From the NCBI RefSeq assembly GCF_009741375.1, contig NZ_WOWP01000016.1, positions 62,001 through 126,000 on the forward strand: DNA of 64,000 bases. Direction: 5' to 3'. Below the pieces are notes generated by a model that was not told the origin of the DNA, made no database searches, and saw only the letters and a list, made by a program, of their open reading frames with translations. Made by a program: the position numbers and the translations under genes. This stretch comes from Flavobacterium rakeshii (lineage in GTDB: Bacteria; Bacteroidota; Bacteroidia; Flavobacteriales; Flavobacteriaceae). This document shows, piece after piece, positions 7,885-16,691 of the stretch (its first letter is position 1; every line of letters begins with the position of its first letter).

Positions 7885-8351
7885 ACAGTAAGTTATTATT
7901 TTACGAAAAACAACAATTTAGGCAATGGTGGCTTTGGCTACTGCTTGCTGTAATAAATGTTGTGATGGTGTATCCGCTTATTGTAAATATAGCTACTGTA
8001 AGGATGCCGGCAATGGCAGGAGAAACAATTTTGTTGCTGGTTACTTTTTGGCTATGGCGTTTAGCATTGGTCACAAAAATTGATGAAAAAGGAATCTCTG
8101 TAAAATTTGAAGGCTTTCACAGGGATTTTAAATTTTACGATTGGAAAAATATTGACTACTGCGAAATAAAAAAATACAATCCCATTATGGACTATGGCGG
8201 ATGGGGGATAAGAATAGGAGCTTATAATGTATCGGGCAATACCGGAGTTTTAATATATTTTAAAGACGGAAAAAAACTTATGCTGGGTACAAATAAGGAA
8301 GAAGAGCTCTTTACCGCATTAAACCAAATAGAATCAAAAAATCCCTCCTGA
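7881..8351 (+). CDS. Membrane protein with two N-terminal helices, unknown function
   Basis: This 156-residue protein begins with two transmembrane segments (about residues 17-37 and 44-62). A soluble beta-rich domain follows, with the pattern TKIDEKGISVKFEGF ... IYFKDGKKLMLGTNKEEEL, reminiscent of the PH-like domains in YcxB/bPH-type proteins. That similarity is an inference from pattern only. It overlaps the cytochrome c gene by 4 bases and a terminator overlaps its stop codon, so the two genes form a complete bicistronic unit. Confidence 0.7.
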   Translation: MNSKLLFYEKQQFRQWWLWLLLAVINVVMVYPLIVNIATVRMPAMAGETILLLVTFWLWRLALVTKIDEKGISVKFEGFHRDFKFYDWKNIDYCEIKKYNPIMDYGGWGIRIGAYNVSGNTGVLIYFKDGKKLMLGTNKEEELFTALNQIESKNPS

Positions 8352-8370
8352 ATTGAGAGGGATTTTTTTT
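8336..8370 (+). terminator. Terminator of the cytochrome c unit
   Basis: ATCCCTC pairs with GAGGGAT around a loop that includes the stop-codon region, followed by a run of eight T. Confidence 0.85.
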
Positions 8371-8423
8371 GGTATAAAACCGGTTGGTTGGATTGATGAC
8401 TGAACCCATTTTGGGGTTTATGT

Positions 8424-10901
8424 TTATTGAATAATATCAAGGAATTTTAAACCGAACATTACTCCGTCAGTTACATAGCCACTACCTTGGTATGATCTAA
8501 CATAGTCTATTCTAAACATTCTGAATTTACCAATACCTACGTTATCAAACCCGGCAGTAAACTCATGGTAAGGAGTGTAGTTTGGTGTAGCAATACCGTG
8601 ATAGCCTACAACAAGATTCCACTGTAGCTTGTTCAGTAAAGGAACTTTATTCATAAGGTAGCCTTTAAAGTTGTGCTCAATATGACTTTCAAAATACGAA
8701 TCGTTTGTGCTGTGAGAGTAGTATGGTAATATATTAAATGCATTGGTATTACTGTTACCCGAATTTACGTGTGTTTGATTGCCGTTAAAGTGTTTGTAAT
8801 CCATAAACGCAATGTTATCTGCATTGAAGAATTTACCTGCTTTAAGGTTGATACCAAAATCCCCTTTGTTGCCTAGTGTGGTATTGTAATATGTTCTTGC
8901 AGCAATGAAGTCGTATTCATATTTACTGTCACTCGCTGCAAAAGCCTTGGTGTATTGTAGGGAAACAGTAGGGTAGTTAGCAGTACTCACATTAAGTTTA
9001 CCATCAGGTCTTGTAATGTATTTTTGACCAAAACGGATAGTAGCACCTATGTCGGCTTTCATTAAGTTATGAGTATCAAACGCAGGGGTGGTATAATCGT
9101 TTGGATTCTGCGGATTGTTTGATGTATAATCGTGGTCGTTTTTAATAAGTACATAATCCGTATTATTAAATAATTGCTTACGCCTTACATACTGAATATT
9201 TGCCCCCATATTAAGTCCGGTAAATATCTCCCTGCCATAGCTTAGTTTGGCGAAGGTTTTGTCATAAAGCTTCATGTAATTGTCTTTAAACAGTAAAGAG
9301 CTTATCATGTTCATAGCCGGAGATATAGGTTCGCTTGCATTAAACTGTTCTACAATACTACCCCCTGTAAGGTAGAAAGTACCGGCTTTACCAAAACGAT
9401 GTGTAAACCATCCGTTTACTCGTAAACGATCTTCGGCTACACCATAATTAAATTTAGCGCCAAAAGAGGTGTATTTTTTTTCATCAGCATCATAATGCCT
9501 AAAGGAAAGCCCTGTATTAAAAGTCCATCCCTGCACGGTATTGAATATAGGTACTTTTAAAATACCATCGTACGAATAGCGGTTGTGTTTTTTAGAGTTC
9601 CTGTAACTGTAACCGCTAATAATGTCAAAAGGACGGAATTTATTGTACTTCCTGTCTAATGAATCAAGATATTCGGGAGAGTTTGTAACAGTATTGATAC
9701 TGTCTTTTTTAAAATAATCTTTTACCTCCTCTTCGGTTAAAGGGATAGGTCTTGCAGTTTGCCAGTATAGTGAGTCTTTCTTGTTAGAGTCTTCTTCTAT
9801 GTACACAATTTCTTTTCCGAAGGTTTTTTTATCAAAATGATCGTGGAAAACATAGTTGCTGTAAACATGGGTAAATGTACCGGAGAACGTCATTCCTAAT
9901 AATCCGGCTTTGAAATCAAATATCTGGGAGTTTTTTGCCCAAATCCTGCTACTGGTATTAAAACTGAAGTTTTGTTTTAAATTCAGGTTTTCCAGTATTG
10001 GCTGTTGCATTCTGTAACCTTTAATGTCGAAGTCTACGGCATATATGGCCCAGGTCTCGTTTACAATGTAAATGTAGCCCTCAAAAACAGGTTCTTTGTC
10101 TCGTTTTGGAGTTACCTGTATTTTGTTTATCAGGTTATTATTTTCGTCAAAAAAGCTACCTTCCAGTTTAAACTTATAGTAGTTAAAAGCATTGTTTGCT
10201 AAAGGAGAAATCATTTTCAGGTCGAACTCCACATAGTTGTTGTAAAAGTTATAGTAGGTTCCCAGTGCAGTATTGTAGCTAAAGCCGTTATCGTCTCCGC
10301 TTATTTTTGAGGCGATAATTCTTTCCTTTAGGTTGTTAGGTTGTTCGAAAGTAATTTTAGATACGGTTTCCGAAAGGTATAATACTCCCGCTCCGGTAGA
10401 GTCTAACATTTCTCCTTCCACTTCCTCTTTTACTTTTATTCCCATAATCTTGTCCGGAACATCTTTTATACGGAAAATACCTTTAGAGTAAAAGTCGGCT
10501 TCAAAACGCCCTGCTTTTTCTGAGTTTTCTTTTTTGTGGGCTATAGCTTCCCTTATAATTCTGTTGGCAGGATTATCGGTATTACTTATAACCACTTCAT
10601 TAAGGGTATAAGTTTCGTCCTGTAGGGTTATGTTTAACGTATAGGGAAGTGACGTAACGTTTACTGTTTCTTTTCTGGTTTTAAATCCTATTGACTGGAA
10701 TACCAGTGTATAGTTTCCGGTTTTTTTAATGCTTAGTTCGTATAATCCGTTTTCGTTTGCCGAGGTATTATTATAAGTGTTTTCGATACCTATGCTGGCA
10801 AAAGGGACAGGTTCGCCATTGGCAGATGTTATTTTTCCTCTTATTTGGGCAAAGGAAGCTGTTGCAAACAGTAGTAGTAAATAAGTAGTTACTTTATGCA
10901 T
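8424..10901 (-). CDS. DUF5686 outer-membrane protein with CarboxypepD_reg-like domain, paralogue 1
   Basis: This 825-residue protein has a signal peptide (1-18, ending SFAQ) and a carboxypeptidase-regulatory-like beta-sandwich (about 20-105, starting IRGKITSANGEPVPFASIGI). The long DUF5686 region fills the rest, ending in beta strands with a C-terminal aromatic pattern typical of an outer-membrane barrel. The family is widespread in Bacteroidota and uncharacterised; the domain order suggests a barrel with a periplasmic sandwich domain. It is monocistronic on the minus strand. A paralogue of exactly the same length is encoded at 11366-13843, with a small rightward gene between them. Confidence 0.9.
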   Translation of the reverse strand: MHKVTTYLLLLFATASFAQIRGKITSANGEPVPFASIGIENTYNNTSANENGLYELSIKKTGNYTLVFQSIGFKTRKETVNVTSLPYTLNITLQDETYTLNEVVISNTDNPANRIIREAIAHKKENSEKAGRFEADFYSKGIFRIKDVPDKIMGIKVKEEVEGEMLDSTGAGVLYLSETVSKITFEQPNNLKERIIASKISGDDNGFSYNTALGTYYNFYNNYVEFDLKMISPLANNAFNYYKFKLEGSFFDENNNLINKIQVTPKRDKEPVFEGYIYIVNETWAIYAVDFDIKGYRMQQPILENLNLKQNFSFNTSSRIWAKNSQIFDFKAGLLGMTFSGTFTHVYSNYVFHDHFDKKTFGKEIVYIEEDSNKKDSLYWQTARPIPLTEEEVKDYFKKDSINTVTNSPEYLDSLDRKYNKFRPFDIISGYSYRNSKKHNRYSYDGILKVPIFNTVQGWTFNTGLSFRHYDADEKKYTSFGAKFNYGVAEDRLRVNGWFTHRFGKAGTFYLTGGSIVEQFNASEPISPAMNMISSLLFKDNYMKLYDKTFAKLSYGREIFTGLNMGANIQYVRRKQLFNNTDYVLIKNDHDYTSNNPQNPNDYTTPAFDTHNLMKADIGATIRFGQKYITRPDGKLNVSTANYPTVSLQYTKAFAASDSKYEYDFIAARTYYNTTLGNKGDFGINLKAGKFFNADNIAFMDYKHFNGNQTHVNSGNSNTNAFNILPYYSHSTNDSYFESHIEHNFKGYLMNKVPLLNKLQWNLVVGYHGIATPNYTPYHEFTAGFDNVGIGKFRMFRIDYVRSYQGSGYVTDGVMFGLKFLDIIQ

Positions 10902-11069
10902 TGTTTAAAGGTTAAGGTATAATAATAGATTATTGGTTTTATTAGTAGACGTTTTAAAACTAAAAATGGTTGTATGAAAATTCTTTTTTTTATGATTAAG
11001 ACTTGAAGAAGTATATTTTGTTACACTTTGAGCGTGCTTTATAACGGATGATTATTGAGGTACATTGTG

Positions 11070-11077
11070 TATCTTTG
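11070..11077 (+). promoter_or_regulatory. -7 element (TATCTTTG)
   Basis: A TAnnTTTG match 24 bases before the ATG at 11102. An in-frame ATG at 11048 lies upstream of this box, so the shorter start is preferred. Confidence 0.55.
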
Positions 11078-11101
11078 AGCTTTATTTTTACTCCCTGTGC
11101 C

Positions 11102-11365
11102 ATGAAAAAGATTAAAGAAGCAGAGCTGCGCAAAGACAGTTCGGTTAATAAAATTCAGTTTGATAAAGAATGGTTTTATGTGGTGCACGATATGGAAGAC
11201 TATCTTGATGAAGATTTGACCGGAGTAGAAACCGTTACGCTACCTATATCGATTGACGGAGTGAAGTTCAATATAAAGTGTTCTACGCTGGAAGATATTG
11301 AACGCTTTAGGCAAAAAGAACCTCTTGAAGATTTTAGAACCAGTGTTTTCAGGAATAAAAAGTAA
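11102..11365 (+). CDS. Small hypothetical protein, 87 residues
   Basis: A charged, soluble protein without signal peptide, starting MKKIKEAELRKDSSVNK. The middle reads like a short beta-rich domain (WFYVVHDMEDYL ... VETVTLPISIDG). No family is recognised. An upstream in-frame ATG at 11048 would add 18 hydrophobic residues without typical signal features and would place the start before the likely promoter box, so I reject it. The stop codon abuts the stop of the convergent DUF5686 gene with no space for a terminator. Confidence 0.65.
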   Translation: MKKIKEAELRKDSSVNKIQFDKEWFYVVHDMEDYLDEDLTGVETVTLPISIDGVKFNIKCSTLEDIERFRQKEPLEDFRTSVFRNKK

Positions 11366-13843
11366 CTATTCCAAAATATCGAGGAAGGTTAGCCCGAAAA
11401 TAACCCCATCACTCATTTGTTTACCATCATAGGAACGGATATAATCTATCCTTAAAAAACGGAAACGATCCCATCCCAGATTATCAAGCCCTACGGTAAA
11501 TTCCATATATGGTTTTTGATTAGGTACGCCAAGCACATGGTAGCCTGTAACCAGATAATAGTTTAGTTTATTAAATAGCGGAACCTTATTGGCCAGATAG
11601 CCCTTAAAGTTATATTCGGCATGGGCTTCAAGATACTTATCGTTAGTACTGTGTGTATAATATGGCAGGAAGTTAAATACATTTAGGTAACGTTCTGATT
11701 TGCCTACATGGGTTTGGTTGCCGTTAAAATGCCTGTAATCGGTAAAGGCTATGCTGTCACTATTAAAAAACTGACCTGTACGTATGCTTATTCCTAAATC
11801 GCCAACATTACCTATGGTAGCATCATAGGTTATTTTTGCCGATAGGTGATCGAAATTGTAGTTGTCTATACTGGAAGCAAAACCCTTTTCATATTTTAAA
11901 AGTATTCTTGGGTATTTAGTGCCCAGGTTTATTTTTTCGTGAGGTCTAAGCATGTATTTCTGTCCAAAGGTAAACCTGGCAGAAACAGATGTTTTTATCA
12001 TGTTGTGCTTCTCGAAAGCAGGGGTGTCATAAGCTTCGGGATCAAGCGGATTATTTGATGTATATGGTTTTTTGGCATTTTTAATGGTGGAGAAATTAGT
12101 GTTGTTGAATAACGAACGCTTACGGTTGTATTCTACCGACCCGAAAAACTCAATACCATTTACCAGTTCTTCCTCATAACTAAACTTAATGAAGTTTACA
12201 TCATACAGTTTCATGTAATTATCCCTAAAAAATAAAGTACTCACACTATTTACCATCCTGTTAATAGGATTTTCGGGGTTAAACTGTTCTATGCTGCTTC
12301 CTCCGCTTAGGGTTACTATAGGGTTGCTAATATTATTAAACTTATGACTGATGAATGCATTTGCCCTGAAGCGTTTTTCGGCAAAACCATAGTTTAGGTT
12401 GGTTCCATAAGTAGTATAGGCTTTGGTCTCAGGGTTTGTTTTTGTAAAGGTAAAAGTAGGGGCTAAGTGGTAAGCCTGTACGGTATTGAATCCTAACTTT
12501 CTGGCAAGTCCTGAAAATGTAATTTTCCAGTTCTCATCGGTATTGTAATACGTATAGCCTATAGGTAGTGAAAATAGTAAGAACTTGTTTTTTTTACGGT
12601 CTTGTAGTTCAATATATTCCGGACTTTCTTTCAGTTTTTCAAGGCTGTCTTTTTTAATGTAGTCTTCTTTTTCTTCTTGTGTTAACGGGATTGGTCTGGT
12701 TTTGTTCCAGTAGCTATTGGACTTGCTGTTTGCATTTTGTTCAAAGTCCAGTACTTTATTGGTTAACGGATTACTTTTGAAATCAACATCAAAATTAATA
12801 TTGCTGTACACGGCACTAAACCTACCCGATAGACCTACATCAAAAATTTCGGCATTAAAATCAATAATCTGTACGTTTTTAACCCATGCCTCTTTTTGGC
12901 TGTTGTAACCAAAATTTTGATTTATGGTAAGTATGTCAACCAGTGGTTGATCTATAAGTAATCCTTTTATGCTAAGGTTCACAGCATATAGTTCCCAACT
13001 ATTATTTACAATATAGATGTAGCCATACATGGTGGGCTCACTATCTCTTTTTGGTGTTACCTTAATTTTATTAATTAAATGACCACTCTTGTCGTTAAAG
13101 GTGTTTTCCAGTTTGTAGCTGTAATAGTTAAAAGCATTACCTGCGAGAGGAGAGATAACACTGGTTTCAAACGGCAGGTAGTTTTCATAAAAATCAAACT
13201 CGGCAGCATAGGCGTTGTTATAACTCATGCCGTTATCGTCTCCGCTTACTTTAGAAGCCGTAATAACTTCATTTATTTTATATGGACGTTTATAACGTAT
13301 TCTGGAAACAGTTTCCGAAAGGTATAATACGCCACTACGGGTAGAGTCCAGCGTGCCGCTAAAGTTTCCTACTTCCTGTCCCAGTATTTCTTCAGGTACG
13401 TCATTTATTCTTATTATTCCTCGGGAATAGAAGTCGGCTTCATAAAAAGCAGTTTTCTGCGTATTGATTTTTTTGTGTTCAATAGCATTTTTTATGATAG
13501 CATTAGCCTGATCTTCGCGGCTTTCAATTACTACCTCTTTTAATAAGTATTCTGTAGGGTTAAGGCTTGTATTGAGGTCAAACGGGACCTCATTTATAGT
13601 AATTGTTGTCTCTTTAGTTTGATAACCAAGGGAACGGAATATAAATGTGTAAGAGCCTTTTTCGGTAATTGGTAAGTAAAACTCACCATTCTCGTTTGAT
13701 GAGGTGCCATACGGGCTGTTTATAACCGTTATAGAGGCGTAGGGAATTGCTTCGCCCGACTGTGATGAAGTTAGCCTGCCCCTTATTTGTGCAATGGTAA
13801 GGGAGCTATATAAAAATAATATCAGTAGCAGGCATTTTTTCAT
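11366..13843 (-). CDS. DUF5686 outer-membrane protein with CarboxypepD_reg-like domain, paralogue 2
   Basis: This 825-residue paralogue of the protein at 8424-10901 has the same order: signal peptide (1-18, ending TIAQ), regulatory-like sandwich (about 20-105), then DUF5686 ending in a predicted barrel. Shared stretches include SGDDNG, SETVSRI/SETVSKI, KVTPKRD, PIPLT and HFNGNQTHV. Its ATG lies 3 bases after the aroQ stop codon, so it is co-transcribed with aroQ. The link to shikimate metabolism is probably positional only. Confidence 0.9.
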   Translation of the reverse strand: MKKCLLLILFLYSSLTIAQIRGRLTSSQSGEAIPYASITVINSPYGTSSNENGEFYLPITEKGSYTFIFRSLGYQTKETTITINEVPFDLNTSLNPTEYLLKEVVIESREDQANAIIKNAIEHKKINTQKTAFYEADFYSRGIIRINDVPEEILGQEVGNFSGTLDSTRSGVLYLSETVSRIRYKRPYKINEVITASKVSGDDNGMSYNNAYAAEFDFYENYLPFETSVISPLAGNAFNYYSYKLENTFNDKSGHLINKIKVTPKRDSEPTMYGYIYIVNNSWELYAVNLSIKGLLIDQPLVDILTINQNFGYNSQKEAWVKNVQIIDFNAEIFDVGLSGRFSAVYSNINFDVDFKSNPLTNKVLDFEQNANSKSNSYWNKTRPIPLTQEEKEDYIKKDSLEKLKESPEYIELQDRKKNKFLLFSLPIGYTYYNTDENWKITFSGLARKLGFNTVQAYHLAPTFTFTKTNPETKAYTTYGTNLNYGFAEKRFRANAFISHKFNNISNPIVTLSGGSSIEQFNPENPINRMVNSVSTLFFRDNYMKLYDVNFIKFSYEEELVNGIEFFGSVEYNRKRSLFNNTNFSTIKNAKKPYTSNNPLDPEAYDTPAFEKHNMIKTSVSARFTFGQKYMLRPHEKINLGTKYPRILLKYEKGFASSIDNYNFDHLSAKITYDATIGNVGDLGISIRTGQFFNSDSIAFTDYRHFNGNQTHVGKSERYLNVFNFLPYYTHSTNDKYLEAHAEYNFKGYLANKVPLFNKLNYYLVTGYHVLGVPNQKPYMEFTVGLDNLGWDRFRFLRIDYIRSYDGKQMSDGVIFGLTFLDILE

Positions 13844-13846
13844 ACA

Positions 13847-14263
13847 TTAAGGTAGTAAGGACTGTAAAGCCAAATCGTAGCTTTTTAACCCAAAACCTAC
13901 AATCACACCGGCTGATACCGGAGATATGTAGGATTGATGCCTGAAAGTTTCCCTCGAAAATGTATTTGAAATATGTACCTCTATAACAGGTGTGGTAACC
14001 GCTTTAATAGCATCGCCTATGCCTATGGAAGTATGGGTGTAGGCTCCGGCATTAATAACAATACCGTCATAATCAAATCCGGTTTCCTGTATTTTAGTGA
14101 TAATTTCCCCTTCAATATTACTTTGGTAATAGCTTAATTCCAGTTGAGGGAAACGATGCTTTAGTGTTTCAAAATAATCGTCAAAACTCCTGCTGCCATA
14201 TACATCAGGTTCGCGCTTTCCAAGCAGGTTAAGGTTAGGTCCGTTTATTATTATAACTTTCAT
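13847..14263 (-). CDS. aroQ: 3-dehydroquinate dehydratase, type II
   Basis: This 138-residue enzyme dehydrates 3-dehydroquinate to 3-dehydroshikimate in aromatic amino-acid synthesis; type II enzymes are cytosolic dodecamers. The N-terminus MKVIIINGPNLNLLGKREP is the family signature, with the catalytic Tyr in VYGSRSF and Asn/His in NAGAYTHTS and VHISN. I chose the ATG at 14263: the frame stays open 32 codons further upstream, but that stretch is hydrophobic and unlike any AroQ. It is first gene of a two-gene unit with the DUF5686 protein. A -7-like TACTTTTA lies on the minus strand at 14277-14284. Confidence 0.95.
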   Translation of the reverse strand: MKVIIINGPNLNLLGKREPDVYGSRSFDDYFETLKHRFPQLELSYYQSNIEGEIITKIQETGFDYDGIVINAGAYTHTSIGIGDAIKAVTTPVIEVHISNTFSRETFRHQSYISPVSAGVIVGFGLKSYDLALQSLLP

Positions 14264-14341
14264 TTCTGTCTTTTTGTAAAAGTAGAAAATAGCCAGTAAG
14301 AATGCATAATGCGTAAGAAAAAATTTAACATTTAAAGCCAT

Positions 14342-14372
14342 AAAAAAAGCCGGATACAAAAATGCATCCGGC
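14342..14372 (-). terminator. Terminator of the leftward barrel gene
   Basis: GCCGGAT pairs with ATCCGGC around a 10-base loop and on the minus strand is followed by seven T. It ends transcription of the gene stopping at 14395. Confidence 0.85.
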
Positions 14373-14394
14373 CCCGAATTATAATTACCTGATT

Positions 14395-14937
14395 TTAGAA
14401 ATAATATCCTACTGATAATTGGAACACGCCGTTTTTAATATCAGCGTCACCACTGTCGTTTACATTGTTTAAGCCAATGTTGTAACGTGCCTGTGCAAAT
14501 AGTCCCATAATAATTTTTAGTTCCACACCTCCAGATGCGGCAAGATCAAAACTTTTAGTTTCAAAAGCATCTTTAGCATCGTTTACAAGGAATGAGAACT
14601 GTGGGCCTGCCATAAGGCTTAATTTGCCCGGTACAACATAAAATTTGGCAAGTACCGGTACCGAGATATAATCTAAGTTAATGTCTTCGGCAGCTCCAAA
14701 TGCATTATCGTATTTGGCTCCCTGAGAAGAGAAAAGCCCTTCTGCCTGTACAGAGAACATAGGTACAAGGTTAAGTTCTAAAGCTAAACCGGCATGGAAA
14801 CTTGTTATACCGTCACTATTAATATCGCCTTGAAAGTTAGAGAAGTTAGCTCCGGCTTTTACACCCAGATCAATACCCTGTGCGTTCATGGTAAAACTTC
14901 CGGCAAGTGCAGCAATTAAAAAAAGGAATTTTTTCAT
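14395..14937 (-). CDS. Outer-membrane beta-barrel protein (porin-like, PorT/OmpX type)
   Basis: This 180-residue protein has a signal peptide (1-18, ending NAQ), followed by GIDLGVKAGANFSNFQGD and alternating amphipathic strands, ending in GVFQLSVGYYF with a C-terminal Phe. That is the pattern of an eight-stranded OMP_b-brl_2 barrel. The start is the ATG at 14937, directly before the signal peptide. Its promoter is probably the TAAATTTG box on the minus strand at 14988-14995. It is one of four similar genes within 3 kb; their roles are unknown, perhaps small porins or adhesins. Confidence 0.85.
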   Translation of the reverse strand: MKKFLFLIAALAGSFTMNAQGIDLGVKAGANFSNFQGDINSDGITSFHAGLALELNLVPMFSVQAEGLFSSQGAKYDNAFGAAEDINLDYISVPVLAKFYVVPGKLSLMAGPQFSFLVNDAKDAFETKSFDLAASGGVELKIIMGLFAQARYNIGLNNVNDSGDADIKNGVFQLSVGYYF

Positions 14938-14987
14938 AGTACTATATTTAAGTTGGTTACTCCACATTGTTGTGGCTTGTTTTCAAA

Positions 14988-14995
14988 CAAATTTA
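14988..14995 (-). promoter_or_regulatory. -7 element (TAAATTTG) of the leftward barrel gene
   Basis: An exact TAnnTTTG match on the minus strand, 50 bases before the ATG at 14937, in the 290-base divergent region between two barrel genes. Confidence 0.5.
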
Positions 14996-15191
14996 TATAA
15001 TAACTTTTGAGAAAAATAGTACTAAAGCTAACATTTATGACAGATTTAGGTTAAAAGTTTCTTAAAGGTAAATTATTTAATTCTTTGTTTTTAACTTATA
15101 ATTAACGTTTAAATTATTTATTTTTTAAATAAATCGCGAAAAATGATGAAATAATATTCAAGTATGGGTAATTTTCTTATTAAAAAAACTA

Positions 15192-15199
15192 TATATTTG
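15192..15199 (+). promoter_or_regulatory. -7 element (TATATTTG) of the rightward barrel gene
   Basis: An exact TAnnTTTG match 28 bases before the ATG at 15228. No clear TTG partner 19 bases upstream. Confidence 0.6.
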
Positions 15200-15227
15200 A
15201 CAGGTAACAATTAAAACTAACAAACCA

Positions 15228-15815
15228 ATGAAAAAAATTTTATTATCAGCTACAGCCTTATTGGCTTTCGGTTTTGCTTCTCAGGCTCAGGATATTAAAT
15301 TTGGAGCTAAAGCAGGTTTAAACATTGCCGATTTTGGAGGTGATGCTGAAACTTCCGGTTCAAGAACAGGTTTCCATGTAGGTGTAGTAGCCGAATTTAA
15401 ACTTACAGAACAGTTTTCTATCCAGCCAGAGATAGTTTATTCTATGCAGGGTGCCAAGTTTGAAACTTTAGATGGTTTTGCTTCTATAGTTGAACAAGAT
15501 ATGAAACTTGACTATCTTAATGTGCCTATTATGGCTAAATATTACCTTTTTGAAGGGTTTAGTATACAGGCAGGTCCTCAGGTAGGTTTCCTTATGAGTG
15601 CTAAAGTTGATGATGACGATGCAAAAGATTCATTTAAAAGTATTGATTTTGCTCTTAACGGAGGTGTAGGTTATGAGCTTCCTTCAGGAGTTTTCTTTCA
15701 GGCTAGATACAGTGCCGGTTTAGCAGATATTAACGATGTTGAAGGTTTTGAAGGAGCTGATGCTCCAAAAATCAACAACAATGTAATCTCTTTCTCTGTA
15801 GGGTACAAATTTTAA
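15228..15815 (+). CDS. Outer-membrane beta-barrel protein (porin-like)
   Basis: This 195-residue protein has a signal peptide (about 1-20, ending SQAQ). The barrel domain follows, starting DIKFGAKAGLNIADFGGD and ending VISFSVGYKF with a terminal Phe. It is homologous to the leftward genes at 14395 and 16692: all share the KxGxNFA/S opening, FHVGxxxE, the DYxxVPxxAK(Y/F) strand and xGPQxGF. The gene is monocistronic, with its own promoter box and terminator. Confidence 0.87.
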   Translation: MKKILLSATALLAFGFASQAQDIKFGAKAGLNIADFGGDAETSGSRTGFHVGVVAEFKLTEQFSIQPEIVYSMQGAKFETLDGFASIVEQDMKLDYLNVPIMAKYYLFEGFSIQAGPQVGFLMSAKVDDDDAKDSFKSIDFALNGGVGYELPSGVFFQARYSAGLADINDVEGFEGADAPKINNNVISFSVGYKF

Positions 15816-15849
15816 ATTAAGTTTAGAATACACATACCAAATCTTAATC

Positions 15850-15876
15850 ACCTCCCTTTTAGGGAGGTTTTATTTT
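15850..15876 (+). terminator. Terminator of the barrel gene
   Basis: CCTCCCT pairs with AGGGAGG around a small loop, followed by a T-rich tract. Confidence 0.85.
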
Positions 15877-15987
15877 TTAATTAAAGCAGGGTTTCTAAGT
15901 TATTAAATAGTTATTTTTTATTAATTGTTTGATTGTCAGTGTTGTTTTTTATCTAAAAAATCTTACATTTTATTGTTGTTCTTTCTT

Positions 15988-15995
15988 TACTTTTG
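15988..15995 (+). promoter_or_regulatory. -7 element (TACTTTTG)
   Basis: An exact TAnnTTTG match 28 bases before the ATG at 16024, the same spacing as for the preceding barrel gene. Confidence 0.6.
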
Positions 15996-16023
15996 GCCTC
16001 GTAACAATTAAATTCAAAAAACG

Positions 16024-16614
16024 ATGAAAAAAGTATTATTATCATTAGCAGCAGTTTTTGCTTTTGGTTTAGCTAATGCTCAGGAAACAGAAAATAATGG
16101 TTTTGCTAAAGGAGATCTTTTCCTTTCGGGTGCTGTAGGTTTTTCTTCTGAGTCTACAGGTGATGTTAAAACAAACGGATTTAACATTGCTCCGAGCGCA
16201 GGTTATTTTGTTAGTGAAAACATTGCTGTAGGGCTTTCATTAGGTTATACATCTACTAAAGATGAGGCTCCTAACGCTGAAGATGTAAAATACAATGAAT
16301 TTGAAATAGGTGCTTTTGGTAGATATTATTTTACTCCGGCTAACAAATTCTCTTTATTTGGTCAGTTAGGTGTTGGTTATCAAAACGGTAAATATGAACA
16401 AGGTCCTACTGAAGTGAAAGTAGATGGTTTTAATGTAGGTGTAGCACCTGGTATCAACTACTTTGTATCTAAGCATTTTGCACTTGAGGCTACTTTTGGT
16501 ATCCTTAGTTACTCAACAACAAAACCTGATTATGATAACGCAGAATCTACAGACAATTTTGATTTTGGTGTTAATTTAGATAACATCAACTTTGGTATTG
16601 TTTACAAATTCTAA
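16024..16614 (+). CDS. Outer-membrane beta-barrel protein, distinct subfamily
   Basis: This 196-residue protein has a signal peptide (about 1-20, ending NAQ) and a Gly/Phe-rich barrel ending NINFGIVYKF. It differs from the other three barrels in the cluster: it has a GDLFLSGAVGFSSEST opening and lacks the GPQxGF strand, closer to the general outer-membrane beta-barrel (OMP_b-brl) type. The gene is monocistronic between its own promoter box and a strong bidirectional terminator. Confidence 0.85.
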   Translation: MKKVLLSLAAVFAFGLANAQETENNGFAKGDLFLSGAVGFSSESTGDVKTNGFNIAPSAGYFVSENIAVGLSLGYTSTKDEAPNAEDVKYNEFEIGAFGRYYFTPANKFSLFGQLGVGYQNGKYEQGPTEVKVDGFNVGVAPGINYFVSKHFALEATFGILSYSTTKPDYDNAESTDNFDFGVNLDNINFGIVYKF

Positions 16615-16632
16615 TTGTTTTAGTTATGTAAT

Positions 16633-16667
16633 AAAAAACGCCACCTGTAGCTACAGGTGGCGTTTTT
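16633..16667. terminator. Strong bidirectional terminator
   Basis: A long perfect stem, AACGCCACCTGTAG against CTACAGGTGGCGTT, flanked by an A-run and a T-run between convergent genes. Confidence 0.92.
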
Positions 16668-16691
16668 GTTTTTATATTGTGGGAGTAAGGT

